A stretch of 64,000 bases of DNA from Dolomedes plantarius (Eukaryota > Arthropoda > Arachnida > Araneae > Dolomedidae), in NCBI GenBank assembly GCA_907164885.2, contig OU015501.1, positions 58,225,769-58,289,768 on the forward strand, read 5' to 3'. The notes below the pieces were generated by a model. It saw nothing but the letters and a program-made list of their open reading frames with translations. It was not told where the DNA came from and made no database searches. Numbering within the stretch: the stretch's first letter is position 1; the number at the start of each line of letters is the position of its first letter. A program made the position numbers and the translations under genes. Of this stretch, positions 1-12,618 are shown piece after piece.

Positions 1-148
1 TACCAGAAGAGTCTTATCAACTCATTCCAACTTCTCCCTGAGCCAGTTCATAAAAAAGTTCATTGTGGTTAAAACAAGTTATTGTTGAAGATCCCAAAAT
101 AAAAATATCATTAGTCCGGGGTTCGTATATTTTTCCCTGTAGTAAATA

Positions 149-307
149 CAGTGAAACTTTTCTAGGGTGGCCCGTTATGTTTAAGCTGGCCAATCATGAT
201 ACAGTAAAAGAGTGGCCGTTTTGAGGGATGGCCGTCGAATAGGGATGGATTTCTCTATGGCAGCCAGTAATGGTTTCGAGAAAAAGCGCCCGTTTTGAGT
301 TTCACTG
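149..307. mobile_element. degenerate pogo/Tigger-like MITE
   Basis: The left end starts CAGTGAAACT after a TA and the right end reads AGTTTCACTG, giving a 10-bp terminal inverted repeat. The interior iterates a GGGTGGCCG / GGATGGCCG word near both ends, a style seen in the other pogo-like elements of this window. The right-hand TA is mutated to CA. Old and small (159 bp), no coding capacity; assignment is tentative. Confidence 0.35.
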
Positions 308-1706
308 CATATCACCATGTGCTGTGAAGGCATCCCTTCGAAGACAGATGTCAACATATTTGATTTTACCCACCACCACCACCACTATTCGCCCCCCGAA
401 ATTATGCAGCGAATACAGTACATGTGTCGCGAATGTTCAGTCCCTGTCTAGACATGGGATGAAAGATAAACGATTAAATAAATATTATTAGAAACATAGT
501 TCAGCAGAGCGCCATGTCTTTACAATTATCTTCGTCAGATTTGGCTTTTTCAAGAATACTTCTACTTTCACTAAAAATAAATGTTTTCGACAAAAATTTA
601 TTGTGGTTGTAAAATCCTTTACATGAAAAATATTAAAACCGCTCTTACTGAAAATTTACATATTACATGAAAATAATCTATTTCCTACCATTAATCTTTC
701 TATCAGGATTTTCTGCCCAATAGAAAACAATATGGTGTTTCCAAAGGGATTATTTTCCCTTTTTCACTCCTCTGCGCTCAATTTGAAATATTAAAAAAAA
801 AAAAAAACTACTGATATACACGCACAGACTATTGTTAAATTGGTAAATATTCAGCACTTTTTGCACATATTTCAGGATTTTTTTATTATTACTTTTTTTA
901 TTATCTTTCAAGTCACAGCACTTTTACAAGATGTGTTTTTCTTTCCACTCGGGGAAATTGTTGCATATGATACTTAAATTATTTCAAGAAAGCTACTTTT
1001 AATTCTTTTAAAATATAAAGTATCAGCAAAAAATATTACACCCTTTCGTTTTATTCAAACCATGTATCGAAAACATGAATCATTTTCCGAAATGAGTATT
1101 TTAAGCAAAGCTGTTACTGCTCATTTCTGGCGAACAATACTATTTTTGAATCGACTGAAATAGCTATACGTCAGCCCCGCGAGTTCAAACGCTGTTTCCT
1201 AGCTATCGTACAAAAACCTTTCCTCCTCCTCCTCCTGCCCCTCCTTATGAAGTTGACAAAGGAAGTTAGGCACATCATAGCATATGAGTTCTAGAAGGGA
1301 AGTTATTTTCTTCTCACAATGAATGTTAATAATAATAAACTAGCAAGTATTAAATGTTTTTTCTTGCGTAATTTTTCTATTTTCTCAGTCGCTTCCTGTG
1401 TTTTGGCTGCTAACGGTTGTCACTAAAGTATGCAGGAAATGGCGGTAAGAAAAATCTGCTCTCTTGTATGGGACTACCCCGTTTCGAACATACTTAATTC
1501 TCACAGTTTACTAGTTTTTACAAAAAGATTAAAATCACGTGCAACAACACCGCGGAGATTTTCAAATTAGATTGACTGCATTTTTAAATTTAACCATAAC
1601 TACGCGAGTATATATGTAAGCGAAGTATATTTAATACCCAAAATTAGTAGCTAAGCATTTAATTTAGATATAATACGAAAGCTTTTACGGGAATAAAACT
1701 CACTTT

Positions 1707-1781
<75 letters not shown>

Positions 1782-4700
1782 ATATGCACCAAAGATATAG
1801 TTTCGAAACTACAAAATTTGGCATTATGAAACATGATAATTATTAAAAGCTATCCGATTTTTTAAGCTTACATATGTTTATTATTGCAACTGAGATAATT
1901 GTGCTCAGTCTTCTGTATTGTTTTCCTAGAGAGCGATTAAAATTGTAGTGTCTGGGCGAGGGCGTGTTGGGCGTCACGAAAGGCATAACGATAATGCATG
2001 CTAAACCCTACGCACATAAATTACTTAGTCTCTTAATTACACCACACGACATTATGCTGTAACTGTATCTTAAATGAAGCACATAACTTGTGAATCGCTT
2101 AATCAACAAACGTTAAAAATATAAATGTTGAGAAAAATAATAATGAGAAATTGATCATATATCTTTTTTAAAAAATTATCCTTTGAACATTGAATACAAT
2201 CAATCTTCATTAAAATATAGCGGAATTAAAATAGAGTGGTAAGGGAATTGTACCACTATGACTGTTTTTAAAACTTGAGTCTCACCTTTCCCTACGAAAA
2301 CTACATTATAAAGAAAATTCGTCAAACAGAAATCAAGTTTCAAATATTCAATCTAATAAAATGAAGGAAAAAAAAGCTGTAACAAACTTAACCACAATTA
2401 TATTGTACGAGACATCAATTATTCGAATAAAATAATTTAGCCATTAGAAAAAAATTAGTTTAAAAACTTAAAGGCAAATTAATAAAATAACAAATATTAC
2501 CAAACTCATTAATGCATTACATATATATTTCCTGGAAATATATAAGAAAGGAAAAGAAACAGCTTAAGAACAAATTACAAAAGGTAAACAAGAACTAGCA
2601 AACACAAGGGCGGTTTCCGAAATTTCAAACATGATAAATAGTAAAGATTTACATCTTTCGCATTCCATATACATTCCTAAACTAGGAGAGAAAAAAAATC
2701 TAAAATTCTTTTCTGTACAGGTTTCTTATCAAAAGCTGACAGCTCATTAAGGTTATTTCATTCTTACTATAGACTGGAACATTTCACGCGTAACACCGTC
2801 ATCAAACCACAATACCTATTAAGAACATTATTTGGAGTGTTTTTCAGCAATTCTTATTATTACGCTTATTTAACAGTTTTTCGTCATTTCCACTAATAGT
2901 GGTAGTTTATGTACTACATTTTCTTTGCAAGATGCCATACTTCGTAGGATAGTCAGCAATTCACTAATGCCGTCATCAACGATGACAAAATCAAACCTTT
3001 GTACATTCTTCAACGCCTCCCTTATCTGTCAACAGCTGCCATTTTTTCTTCAATTCTGCTCACGCGACACATCTGCGCTCTAAAAAATTGTAGAGCAAAA
3101 CTACTGAAACTCAAAAAAGGTAATAAAAAAATTCGGAATTTTTATTAGTCGAAAAGAAGATTTCGTTTCAAAGAAAAAGTTTTTATTAGGGATTAATCTG
3201 AATTTAAATGACGGTCAAAATCCTGATTCTGCAGAGGACTTTGTTAAATAGGAGTTCTAGATAAGAAGACTAAACAACTTAAATACACATTATTCAAATT
3301 TAAAAGTTAAGTTTAGAGTATATAAACATTTAAGTTTAGGAATAAGTCACCTTAGTCCGGAGATACCAAATAAGTACTTGATTTACAACCGACGCTTAAG
3401 TTGGTCTGCAATGAGGTGGGGTTGCAACAGTTAAAAACATAAGCGAAAGACTTAAAAAATCACTTGAAAATATTTGCGATGAAAAGTATCAAACGAAAAT
3501 ATGATGAGCATTTGATAAAGTTCCACAGGAATGAGATATATTACGTGGAATCAAAATTAGCGTTCCCACCTGGCCGTTTTAGCAGGGCGTTGTGTTCTGT
3601 AACCTCCTCTGATGCGCCTTGCCATTATTAGATACCATAAAACAAGTGACCGGTTTTGTACTACCTTCTGAAATTTTCACATCTTTATTATGTCCGCTGT
3701 GTAAAAATCGTGATGACTCACATAGAACTTTGAAAACGATTTGGTTCTACATTCCTGCATCCATGGTCCTTAAGCATCAGAAAAGCCGAGAGTTGAAAAG
3801 GAAAATGAAACAAAATGTCTTAAGTGATAAACTTAATTTTTACCTAAAATTTTAAATAGTCAAGATATTCTTACAGAAGTCCCACAGCTCTGTTGCGAAG
3901 TTTTAGCGATTGGTTCAAAGTTGATTTCGGACTATATATCCTAGAATCACCAATCATGTACAAAGAATAATCAGGTTATCACATCATTTCTAAATAATGT
4001 AACATTAAATTTTTTGTTCCGAATTATTAAAATTAATAAACAATTTCTTTCAAATTCAATATGAGTTTAAAATATTCAAATATTTAATCCTCTTAGAATA
4101 ATTTTTAAATTTGTATTTCACTATCATTTTGGAAAACGCGCGCGATGAGGTTTCATCTTACGCAAATCACAAGATTTGAGATGGATAAACTATGAATAGT
4201 TGTATATCTTGGTAAAAGTTATTTAGGCGTTTTTATTTATCTTACTGCCATACAAAGTGGCATGGGCAGCCACTTCGCTTGGTTGGGTCAGTGCTGTACG
4301 AGTAGAGCTGCATCCATGGATCGGATATAAAAAGGTAAGAGCAAATTTTTCAGAAGTGGACGGAATAATAAAAAAAATACATAAATTCGTTCAAACTAAG
4401 CTAAAAGTCTCGCTTTAATTTATTATTTGCCCTTGACCATTTTTTAGAACGTTAAAAAAGCCTTATATTTGAATTTTAAAAAACCTTTCGGCATGAAAGT
4501 TATGCTTAGTGTTAAAACGAACCGCAAATAAACAAATAAGTTCAATCAATATATTAAAATAAAAAAAAATATTTTTATTACCTTTTTTTAATCTTTTATT
4601 TTTTTTTATTTTTGGATGCTCCAAGTAAGATCTAATCATGGTTTATTTCATTCCGAAAAATAGGAATCCCACTTTCTCATTTTTTTTTTTTTTTAAATGA

Positions 4701-7700
4701 ATAAAATTTTTCAAAACTGTTTCAGAATCATTTTTACATCATACTATACTATAAAACTTTTTTTAAAAATTCGTTCTGAAGTTTAAAAAAAGGATATTAT
4801 AAGATTGGTTACACGGATTTCAAAGTTCTCAGGGGCTTACATATTGGATCAAAAACACAGATCAAGAGTAAATAAAATGAATTCAACATATTTTTTAAAA
4901 GATGGGGCTTTAGAATTTCTAAAAATTAATAAAACTGAACAGTCGGGTTTTCAAGTATTGGCTCCCACTTTACTAAAATAACTTTTCAAGCATTCAGTTA
5001 CCTATTTTACCAACTAACAAGAAATGCTAAATATAAGCATAGCTGAACAGATGATTCTGATGACTTAAAAATCTTAAAACTGTAAAAAATGATAGAGCGA
5101 AGGAGAAAACTTCATCAAAGGCCATTTTAATTGTCTACAAGCCTCTAAGAATTAACTGAAATGTTAGCATGATTAAGTAATAAAGCCAGCAGCCCAGCAC
5201 TATTATGCGTTTACTTTCTGGAGTCTGGTATACTAGTAAAAGAGCGTCAAATACAACTTACTGATCTAAATAAAATCCATTCATTTTTTTACAGCTCTTC
5301 CGATTTAAGAGTCTCGACAGGGAACTGACAATAGAACAAGCCAAATTATTTGAAAGACCGAGTGTGTATTAATTCCAGTTTTAGAAGACGAACATCGATA
5401 GGTCTTTATAAAAATAAAAACCAGCTAAGTATGTTCAGAGTGTAGCTGTTCAAAATTATTCCGTTCTAGTCTAATCCTTCTACTCGACAACACAATAAAT
5501 GATTTTACCCCAAGACACACATACGACCAGCAAGTTGTGAAAGTTCAGTGACTCACAATTAGATATGAACTTTAACTATTTCGTAAAGCCAAAACACTTA
5601 CCTTAAACAGAAAAGCATTTCAAAACAATGGAGAACAGGTCGAAAATCCAACTTAAACCTCCATTGATTACTACAATATTTCTCGGAGAAATGACAAAGA
5701 AAAATTTGTACTCCCATTGTTGTGTCAAGAATAGCTCATTGTTCTATCTCGACACCATGGCACAAAACTTTTCATTCGAATTCAAATTCAATTAGGAATG
5801 CTGCTTCAATTCAAAAACAGTTTTAAATATTAAACAAATGGGCATACATTTCAATAGTAAAAACATACTCGGGTCAAATTATAAGGAAAAAATATTCTAG
5901 TGGTTTTTAATAGTGGGTAAAATATGATAAATCCGTTACAAAGGAAAATAAGATGGAAAGGGTAATTACTAACAGCCTAAAATATTCACACAAACATGAC
6001 ATAACTCCCTCATTAAATATATATGATAAAAATTGCATTTTTCCTTTTGCAAATAGAGACAAAAAAAAACTATCCCTTTTCTGCTACTCAATATAAGAAC
6101 TACATATTAGAAATGGCACATACTGCGCTGTGGAGCCGGTTCAAAACAGTTTTCAATACTCATAATGAATATGAACCCACTATTACAATCATAATGAATC
6201 ATGAAAAATTTTTTTCTCGTGCAGGTTGAGACGCCAGGAAACGAAAGTTGTATATTTTAATGATATCTGTTACATGAACAATTTTTTTCTGATTTATCGA
6301 GCATGTTTTCTAAAATACTACAACTTTGGATTTCTAGTTCAATAAGTAAATCCCCCGCTTGTGCAAAACGTATTAAATCTCTGACTAAATTCGAATAAGA
6401 GAATTCGAGAGAAATAAAAATAGAGAATATAAATACAGCATTAATTCCTAAACTTTAAAATCCTAACTTTTGTTCAAGAACACATGAAAGAGATAACCTA
6501 AACAGGCCGTAACAAGACCCTCGTAGATGTAAATAACATTGCCATTCCAGAGAGCTTTTCTCTACAGATAAGAAACAGGTTGCTTCACATTTGAAGATTT
6601 AAACACCTGGTTACAAAAAAGTTTCCGAAAAACAGCAAGACATCCATTTGTCTATCTACAGAAACACATTAATTCGACATGAGATTAAATTAATTTCATC
6701 ATTTTTTTTTCCATTTTTTTTAGAAATAACATAGGGTCTCTGAATATTTATTCTTAATGGTATGAAAATGGCGCTCGAAAACTTGCTTCATTATGCGAGA
6801 AAAAGAAATGAATGTATTGTTACACTTTCTCATACAATGAATAAATGTAAGAGAATAAAAGATAGTAACTAGCACTGCCCCTGAAATTTGCTAAATAAAA
6901 ACTACACAGAAAATTTGGAAGGAAGAATATGCAACTCCAATTGAAGGCAAATACTTCTTACTTTTCCTTACTGTTTAAATCAGAATGCCATCAAAATTTA
7001 CGTGTTTTCTAAATACCTACATTAGCTTCTTAATACTGTCTAAATTCAAAAAATACCAAGTTATGCTTTAAAATTTTTTAAAAAAATACTACTTTTTTTA
7101 AGAAATGAATAAAAATTGGGAAAGGAAATGACAATCCGATAAGTAGACTTTCTGAACAGAATCATTATGAAAACATTTGCCTAACACATAACAAAATCAG
7201 TCATTTAAGTTTTGAAAAATAAACAAAAATCTAATTCAAAGAATTAAAAAGATCAATATGCCTCTCTCCAGTTCCCAAATAGTTAAAATCCATTCCACAG
7301 AAGCTCGTTGCTTCTGTGAAACAAAAAACCATTATAATGTTCCCCTATTCAAAAGGTCCAAATGCAGGATAGCATTCGTTTTAATCATAAATTCAATGTA
7401 AAATATATAACACGAAACTTAATAACTGTCCAATTGAAATGCTAGTGTTAAGGGGGAAATACTAATGAAAAGCACCAAAAACCAAAGAAAACTGTTCCAT
7501 CTTTTCACCCATGAATATTTGAGTTCCTGGGTTATTCAGAAATGAAACGTATTTTCCCATCTGTACCTCAAAAACACGATGCCGACTGGAAATGTAACCA
7601 TGTGGGATGTGTGGTAATGGGAATGGAGAGAAATCTCGTAACTCAGTATCTATAAATTGTTAGTTAAGAATGATCAACCCCAAGTTTAACTTTAAATGTA

Positions 7701-8168
7701 TGGATAATTACGAAATTGATTAATCATATGTTAATAATAAATCTGGTATTCTAAGTAAAAATTGTACACGTATGAGATACTCGGAGCGTAACTGCAGTTT
7801 GGGGTCCCTCAAAAAGATATATAGGTAGAAGGGGAGGGGCCTATTGAAAACTGAAAGCTTTTAGATTATATTGAGTAAAATGAATATTGACCCATAATTC
7901 AGGCCTAAAAAAAAAAAATAATCTTACTATTTTGAAAAACCCTTTCACCTATATATCGCCACTCCGCCGACTTGCGGGATGCCTTGACATAGTTCCATTG
8001 TCGACATCTTGTCGAGGGAAAAAAATACAGATGTAAATTAATACGCAAAGTAATGTAATTTATTGGAGTGGAATGAGTTAAATCTGAATAGTTCAATTTC
8101 AGATCTCAAAACAATATTCGCATTTCATAATAATTTTCAAGACATCAAGAAACTTCACTTAGCATATA
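308..8168. other. intronic AT-rich sequence, no gene seen
   Basis: No coding exon, RNA gene or recognisable transposase in this stretch. It holds a (TA)n array at about 1711-1774, homopolymer A and T tracts, and short chance open frames without family resemblance. Confidence 0.5.
1711..1774. repeat. (TA)n microsatellite
   Basis: Uninterrupted TA dinucleotide array of about 64 bp. Confidence 0.95.
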
Positions 8169-8341
8169 CAATGGAATCTCGATCTATCGTTTTTCAAGGG
8201 ACCGACTGAACTGAACGATAAATGCGGGAAAACGATAGATGCGGGAACAAAACAAAGCAATATGATCTTCGGGACTGGGAGAAATAAACGACACATACGG
8301 AAAAACGATGATTCCGAAAACGATCGATCGAGATTCCACTG
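8169..8341. mobile_element. 173-bp MITE, pogo/Tigger-like termini
   Basis: Flanked by TA on both sides. The left end CAATGGAATCTCGATC and the inverted right end CAGTGGAATCTCGATC differ by one base. The inner sequence repeats AACGAT words in both orientations. No coding capacity. The CAGTGGAA-type end with a TA target duplication fits Tc1/mariner superfamily pogo/Tigger derivatives; the family is inferred. Confidence 0.6.
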
Positions 8342-8421
8342 TATATACTATATACACGCCCTTGAAGCTTTCTTGTCATTGTATATATAAATTAAAGTGC
8401 ATCAATGTATACAACATACAG

Positions 8422-8675
8422 ATATCGCAACCCGGCAAGAAAAGTGACAACTCAAAAACGCAGCATTTGAGAAAAATCAACTTAATGAATACTATGCAGC
8501 TTGAACTAGCATTAAAATAAAACTGATACAACTGTCCTCAGATGGACAAATTGCGAGATAGAGATGTGTCGCTTTTCATGCACGATGGGGCACTTCATAC
8601 ATATTTTTCGATGACATAACCTCAAAATTGCCCTTTTTTGACTTGTATCACTTTTCTTGCCGGGGTGCGATATGT
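8422..8675. repeat. inverted-repeat element (MITE candidate)
   Basis: About 36 bp near 8422-8456 (core CCCGGCAAGAAAAGTGA) reappears inverted at 8631-8675 with a few differences. The spacer is about 175 bp and non-coding. I could not define a target-site duplication, so the superfamily is unknown. Confidence 0.45.
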
Positions 8676-11600
8676 TAGGAAATTGTGTGTGTGCCCCCTT
8701 GAGCGAGTTAGCGTGACACGGGATTAATTAGAATGTAACCCAAACGTAATATGCCCTCCAAACTCCCATAATCCGGATATCATATTATATACTCCAGTTT
8801 AAAAAATTACGAGGAATGTATGTCAAACAAAAATTACCTATTTCAGATACATACTGATGAAAAAATTTGACTACAAGAAGGGGGGGGGGGGTTGTGAATA
8901 CCAATAATTCCCTGAATATTAAACAAATATGCAATATTAACTAAGTTTTTTAATTTGCTATTAAATTTCACAATTTTTTTTATCAATGGAAATGCATACG
9001 CACGCACAACGAGTAATAAACCTGAAGTTCGCAATAAGATTCGCGTGATCATTATTACCTCTGTTGGAAAATTTAAAACTGAAACGTTTCCGGTATAAAA
9101 AAAAAATAAGTAAAACGTTACACTCCTAAAACGCTTTTAAATGCTCATTAAAACCTTTCATCAATCACAGAAAGGAGTCAATTTTAAAACTTCCATGTTT
9201 TTCTAGAACATTTTTATTTACAAACAGGAAAAACCTGCAAGGACATACAACTATTGTGTTGAACTTTTGCAATACAAATCCGCGCAATTTACTAAACAAA
9301 AAATCTAGCTCAAACTGGTATCAGGATATGACGACGACGTGTTTGTCATTCTTTAATTGAAAACACAACAAACTTCAAGGTACCTAATAGTATTAATATG
9401 CAGAAATTAACTCATATCTAATTCCAAGTTAGAGGGTCAAATCAAAAGCTCAAATATTGCATAAAAAATTCACATCCCAATGAAAACGTTATTGATTTTA
9501 TGCATTCAGTGAAACAGTACAATAATATTACAGTAGTTTATTGAGTAACTTATTTCTTTTTATTTTCACCAACTAGAGCCAGGAAATAAATTACTATTGT
9601 AACGATAACATTTCTACAGCTAAAAAAAACTAATTATTTTATGCAGCATACTAAGATGAGAAAACTACAAATCCATCCTCTCTTGCAAAATAAAATAAAG
9701 CAATTGTATTATATGATACAGCGTTATCTGCGCGCGAATGGCTCTGAAATTACAACAGTTACATAAACTTCCTGCCGTTAGAAATCACCTGGCTCGCTCG
9801 CCTAAATGCTCCGTCTGTAGTTCAGTCTGTTAGTCACTTCCCCCCAAATAAAGGGAGGGTTAGTCTGATCCAGCCGTGAATAAAACCCTCAAGGAAAAGG
9901 GGAGTAACTTTTTCTCACGGTATGAAGCACTTAGGAACATAACTGTTAGAACACCGCGAAAGGAAGACGATTTTTCGGCTAAAAAAAATCATGTCAGAAT
10001 AAGAGTAGAGACAGATGTCCCTTCTACCATCGTACCTTTTACTTCAGTAGTTGAAATGGATTTCAGATAATGGTCAGTACTTTAATTCACAAGAACTGTA
10101 CTCAAATATTTTATATTTAGACAGAAATACTGCCGCAATCCTGCTAATATGCATTCTCTCAACGAAACACTGCACTCATTTTTGTGCGTAGATATATCAC
10201 AAAATGAAGAAATTGATACTTTTGTAAAACATGAGTAGTAATAATTTAATTCAGTCCAATTAAAACCTAATCTGCAGCTAAAAGGAAAATATTAAGTAAT
10301 GAGAATTCTCTTCAATTGTATATTGAGAACACTAAAGTGGGCTCACAGTTCTAAATTTAAATCTCGTAGCAGACGTTGTAAATAATAAGTGAGGAGAGTA
10401 CAGATTCTGAAGTCAATGCTCAATATTACAACACAGAGGGTATAGTTTTCAAAAGCAAATAAAATCCCACCAACTCGAAAAGACAGACACGAATTAACGT
10501 AATCGCCAAAATTATATAAAAATGGTATCCCTAAAATGGATTGGGGGGGGGGGGGGTATAGTAACAAAGCAGAGCTTTCAATTGAGCATAAAAATATTAA
10601 GGTATAATTATAATTGTGTTTATAAAAAATAAAATCTGTGAAACCACGTTATTTTGTTTTTCTTTTTCTCACTTAATCCTCGTAGATGTAACAGAAACGC
10701 ATAGGCACTACATTCTATCCTACCTAATCATATCCTATCCCCGCAATCGTAATATGTAAAATATTGCTTGTTTGTTTCGTTTACTAAGAGAGCAATATTC
10801 CTTAATGTAATTAACATAGACTACGTGAAACAATGACAACTGCTGAAAGTTTTGTCCGCATAAAAATGCAAGCGAAAATTCCTTATTCCCCCTTATTATA
10901 TGGCAGACACTCAAACTTTACAACTAAAAACGAGAAACTCAGTCAAGAGACTTAGTATAGCACCTAAACAATTTTTATAGGATGGAACAAGTGTGTGCAC
11001 ACAAACTGAGAAGAACAACTGTTTTTTCAAAAAAATACATACAATACTTCACCTTAAGAATTCATCACCAAGTACCGGTTTCTTCCAAAAGCCAAAGGAA
11101 AATAAATGATATTCAGCTCATAAACATGACCTATTTTACATGAATTATTTTATTCCCAGCACAAAAATGCAAACAAACCTCCCCGAGATTAAATTACATT
11201 TGCAAATATGCTATCAGACAACGGCATATATCAACTTAATGAAAATATTTTATTTTATGAAACTACATTTTCAAGAAGTTTTACTTCAAGGTAATTCAAG
11301 TAGAAAAATCTAACGTTTGGAAAAATCATAAAAGGGAATTCCCAGGCAATGACAATATGAACATTATGACAGAACTTCAGAAATTATGGGTTTACTGCAG
11401 AATGAAATCTGGGACAGGAAGCAAAACTCTGTCACAAGCAAATTTTCGACAAGGATTCTGAATATTTTGGTTGTTTGTTTATTTCTTGTCCAGAAAATGA
11501 AGCCAATTCCCGCGCGAGGTTTCTAGAGCGTTTGTTTTTTTATTCATATATATGACACTGCCGGAAGTCTCAAGAATGAAACGAACTTCACTTTAAATTA

Positions 11601-12358
11601 TACTTCAAATTAATTTTTTATAAAAAATTTCAATTTATTTTTTGTATTTTAGTTACCTATCATAATGGTGTTCCAATTAAAATAATAATCGGTTAACTAC
11701 AGAAAATGCGTATTTGAACATCAGTAATAATTAAGTACATGACACTACATCATAGAGAGTTTGTCATCAAGTAAGTTTTAGAAATAAATATGTGTGTGTG
11801 GGTGTGTGTGTATTTCGGTAAACTGCAGAAAGATATAAACAAAGAAGCGCGTCTTAGGGCGCCACGGTTATTAAAATATAAAAATGGTTAAGTGTAGCGA
11901 GAAAAACGATATCAAAAACCATGGTCAAAAATGACAACGAACATTAGGTTGTTTCCATACAAGAACAAGAGGGCTAGAGAAGATGCCCCCTAGGGAACAG
12001 TGAACGATGACTGGTATTGAATGAAAACAAAAATATTCCCTACTTCCCCCACCCCGCCCCACCTCGGAAAAAAAACCACACAAATTAATACTGGTAACAC
12101 ACTTTAATACTTTGCCAAACAGCTCATCGAATATTCCCTACATTCTATCCGCTATGATCATATTACAAATAATAAAGCCCTCATCACAGCTAACAAAGCC
12201 CCAAATTGGAGAGGAGGGATCGAAATTAGGCCCTAAACGCGCTGGCTATCTATCATTAGGTCTATCGAATCGTTATTCACCCCACAGATTCTGAGTGAAA
12301 AGGTATACCACCTGATTACTAAGTTCCAGCGGTGAAATTAAGCGAGATGAATTCATTA
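8676..12358. other. intronic sequence, no gene seen
   Basis: AT-rich sequence with two poly-G runs (about 8880-8891 and 10543-10556). No exon, RNA gene or transposon ends recognised. Confidence 0.45.
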
Positions 12359-12617
12359 ATGGTGCAAGTTGCTATTTCATGGTACTCTATAGACCCTTTA
12401 GAAGTTCTGAAACGACTAGATACAGCGAAGACTAACGTGGACATTGAATGGCACGATGTTCGTCCCATGGTACAAACATTCCTCCCCACTGCTCCAAGGT
12501 AGATCGTGACCTGGCACATAAGCCGAAATCTTCCTGGTAGGATTTCGGGAACACGGCGAAGACTTAAAACTACCGTGGTATTCTCATTCCCCGGATCTTA
12601 ATATTTTCGAGTCTTAG
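12359..12617 (+). pseudogene. Tc1-like transposase relic (catalytic-core fragment)
   Basis: From 12359 an open frame reads M-V-Q-V-A-I-S-W-Y-S and continues to P-M-V-Q-T-F-L-P, which matches the Tc1 stretch V-M-V-W-G-A-I-S-W...P-M-V-Q-T-F-F-P. After a stop and frame changes the sequence resumes as F-R-E-H-G-E-D-L-K-L-P-W-Y-S-H-S-P-D-L-N-I-F-E, the region holding the last catalytic acidic residue (Glu, still present). The second Asp region lies in the damaged middle part. No N-terminal DNA-binding domain or terminal repeats found. An old fossil inside the long DOT1L intron. The family call rests on by-eye similarity. Confidence 0.6.
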
Positions 12618-12618
12618 T

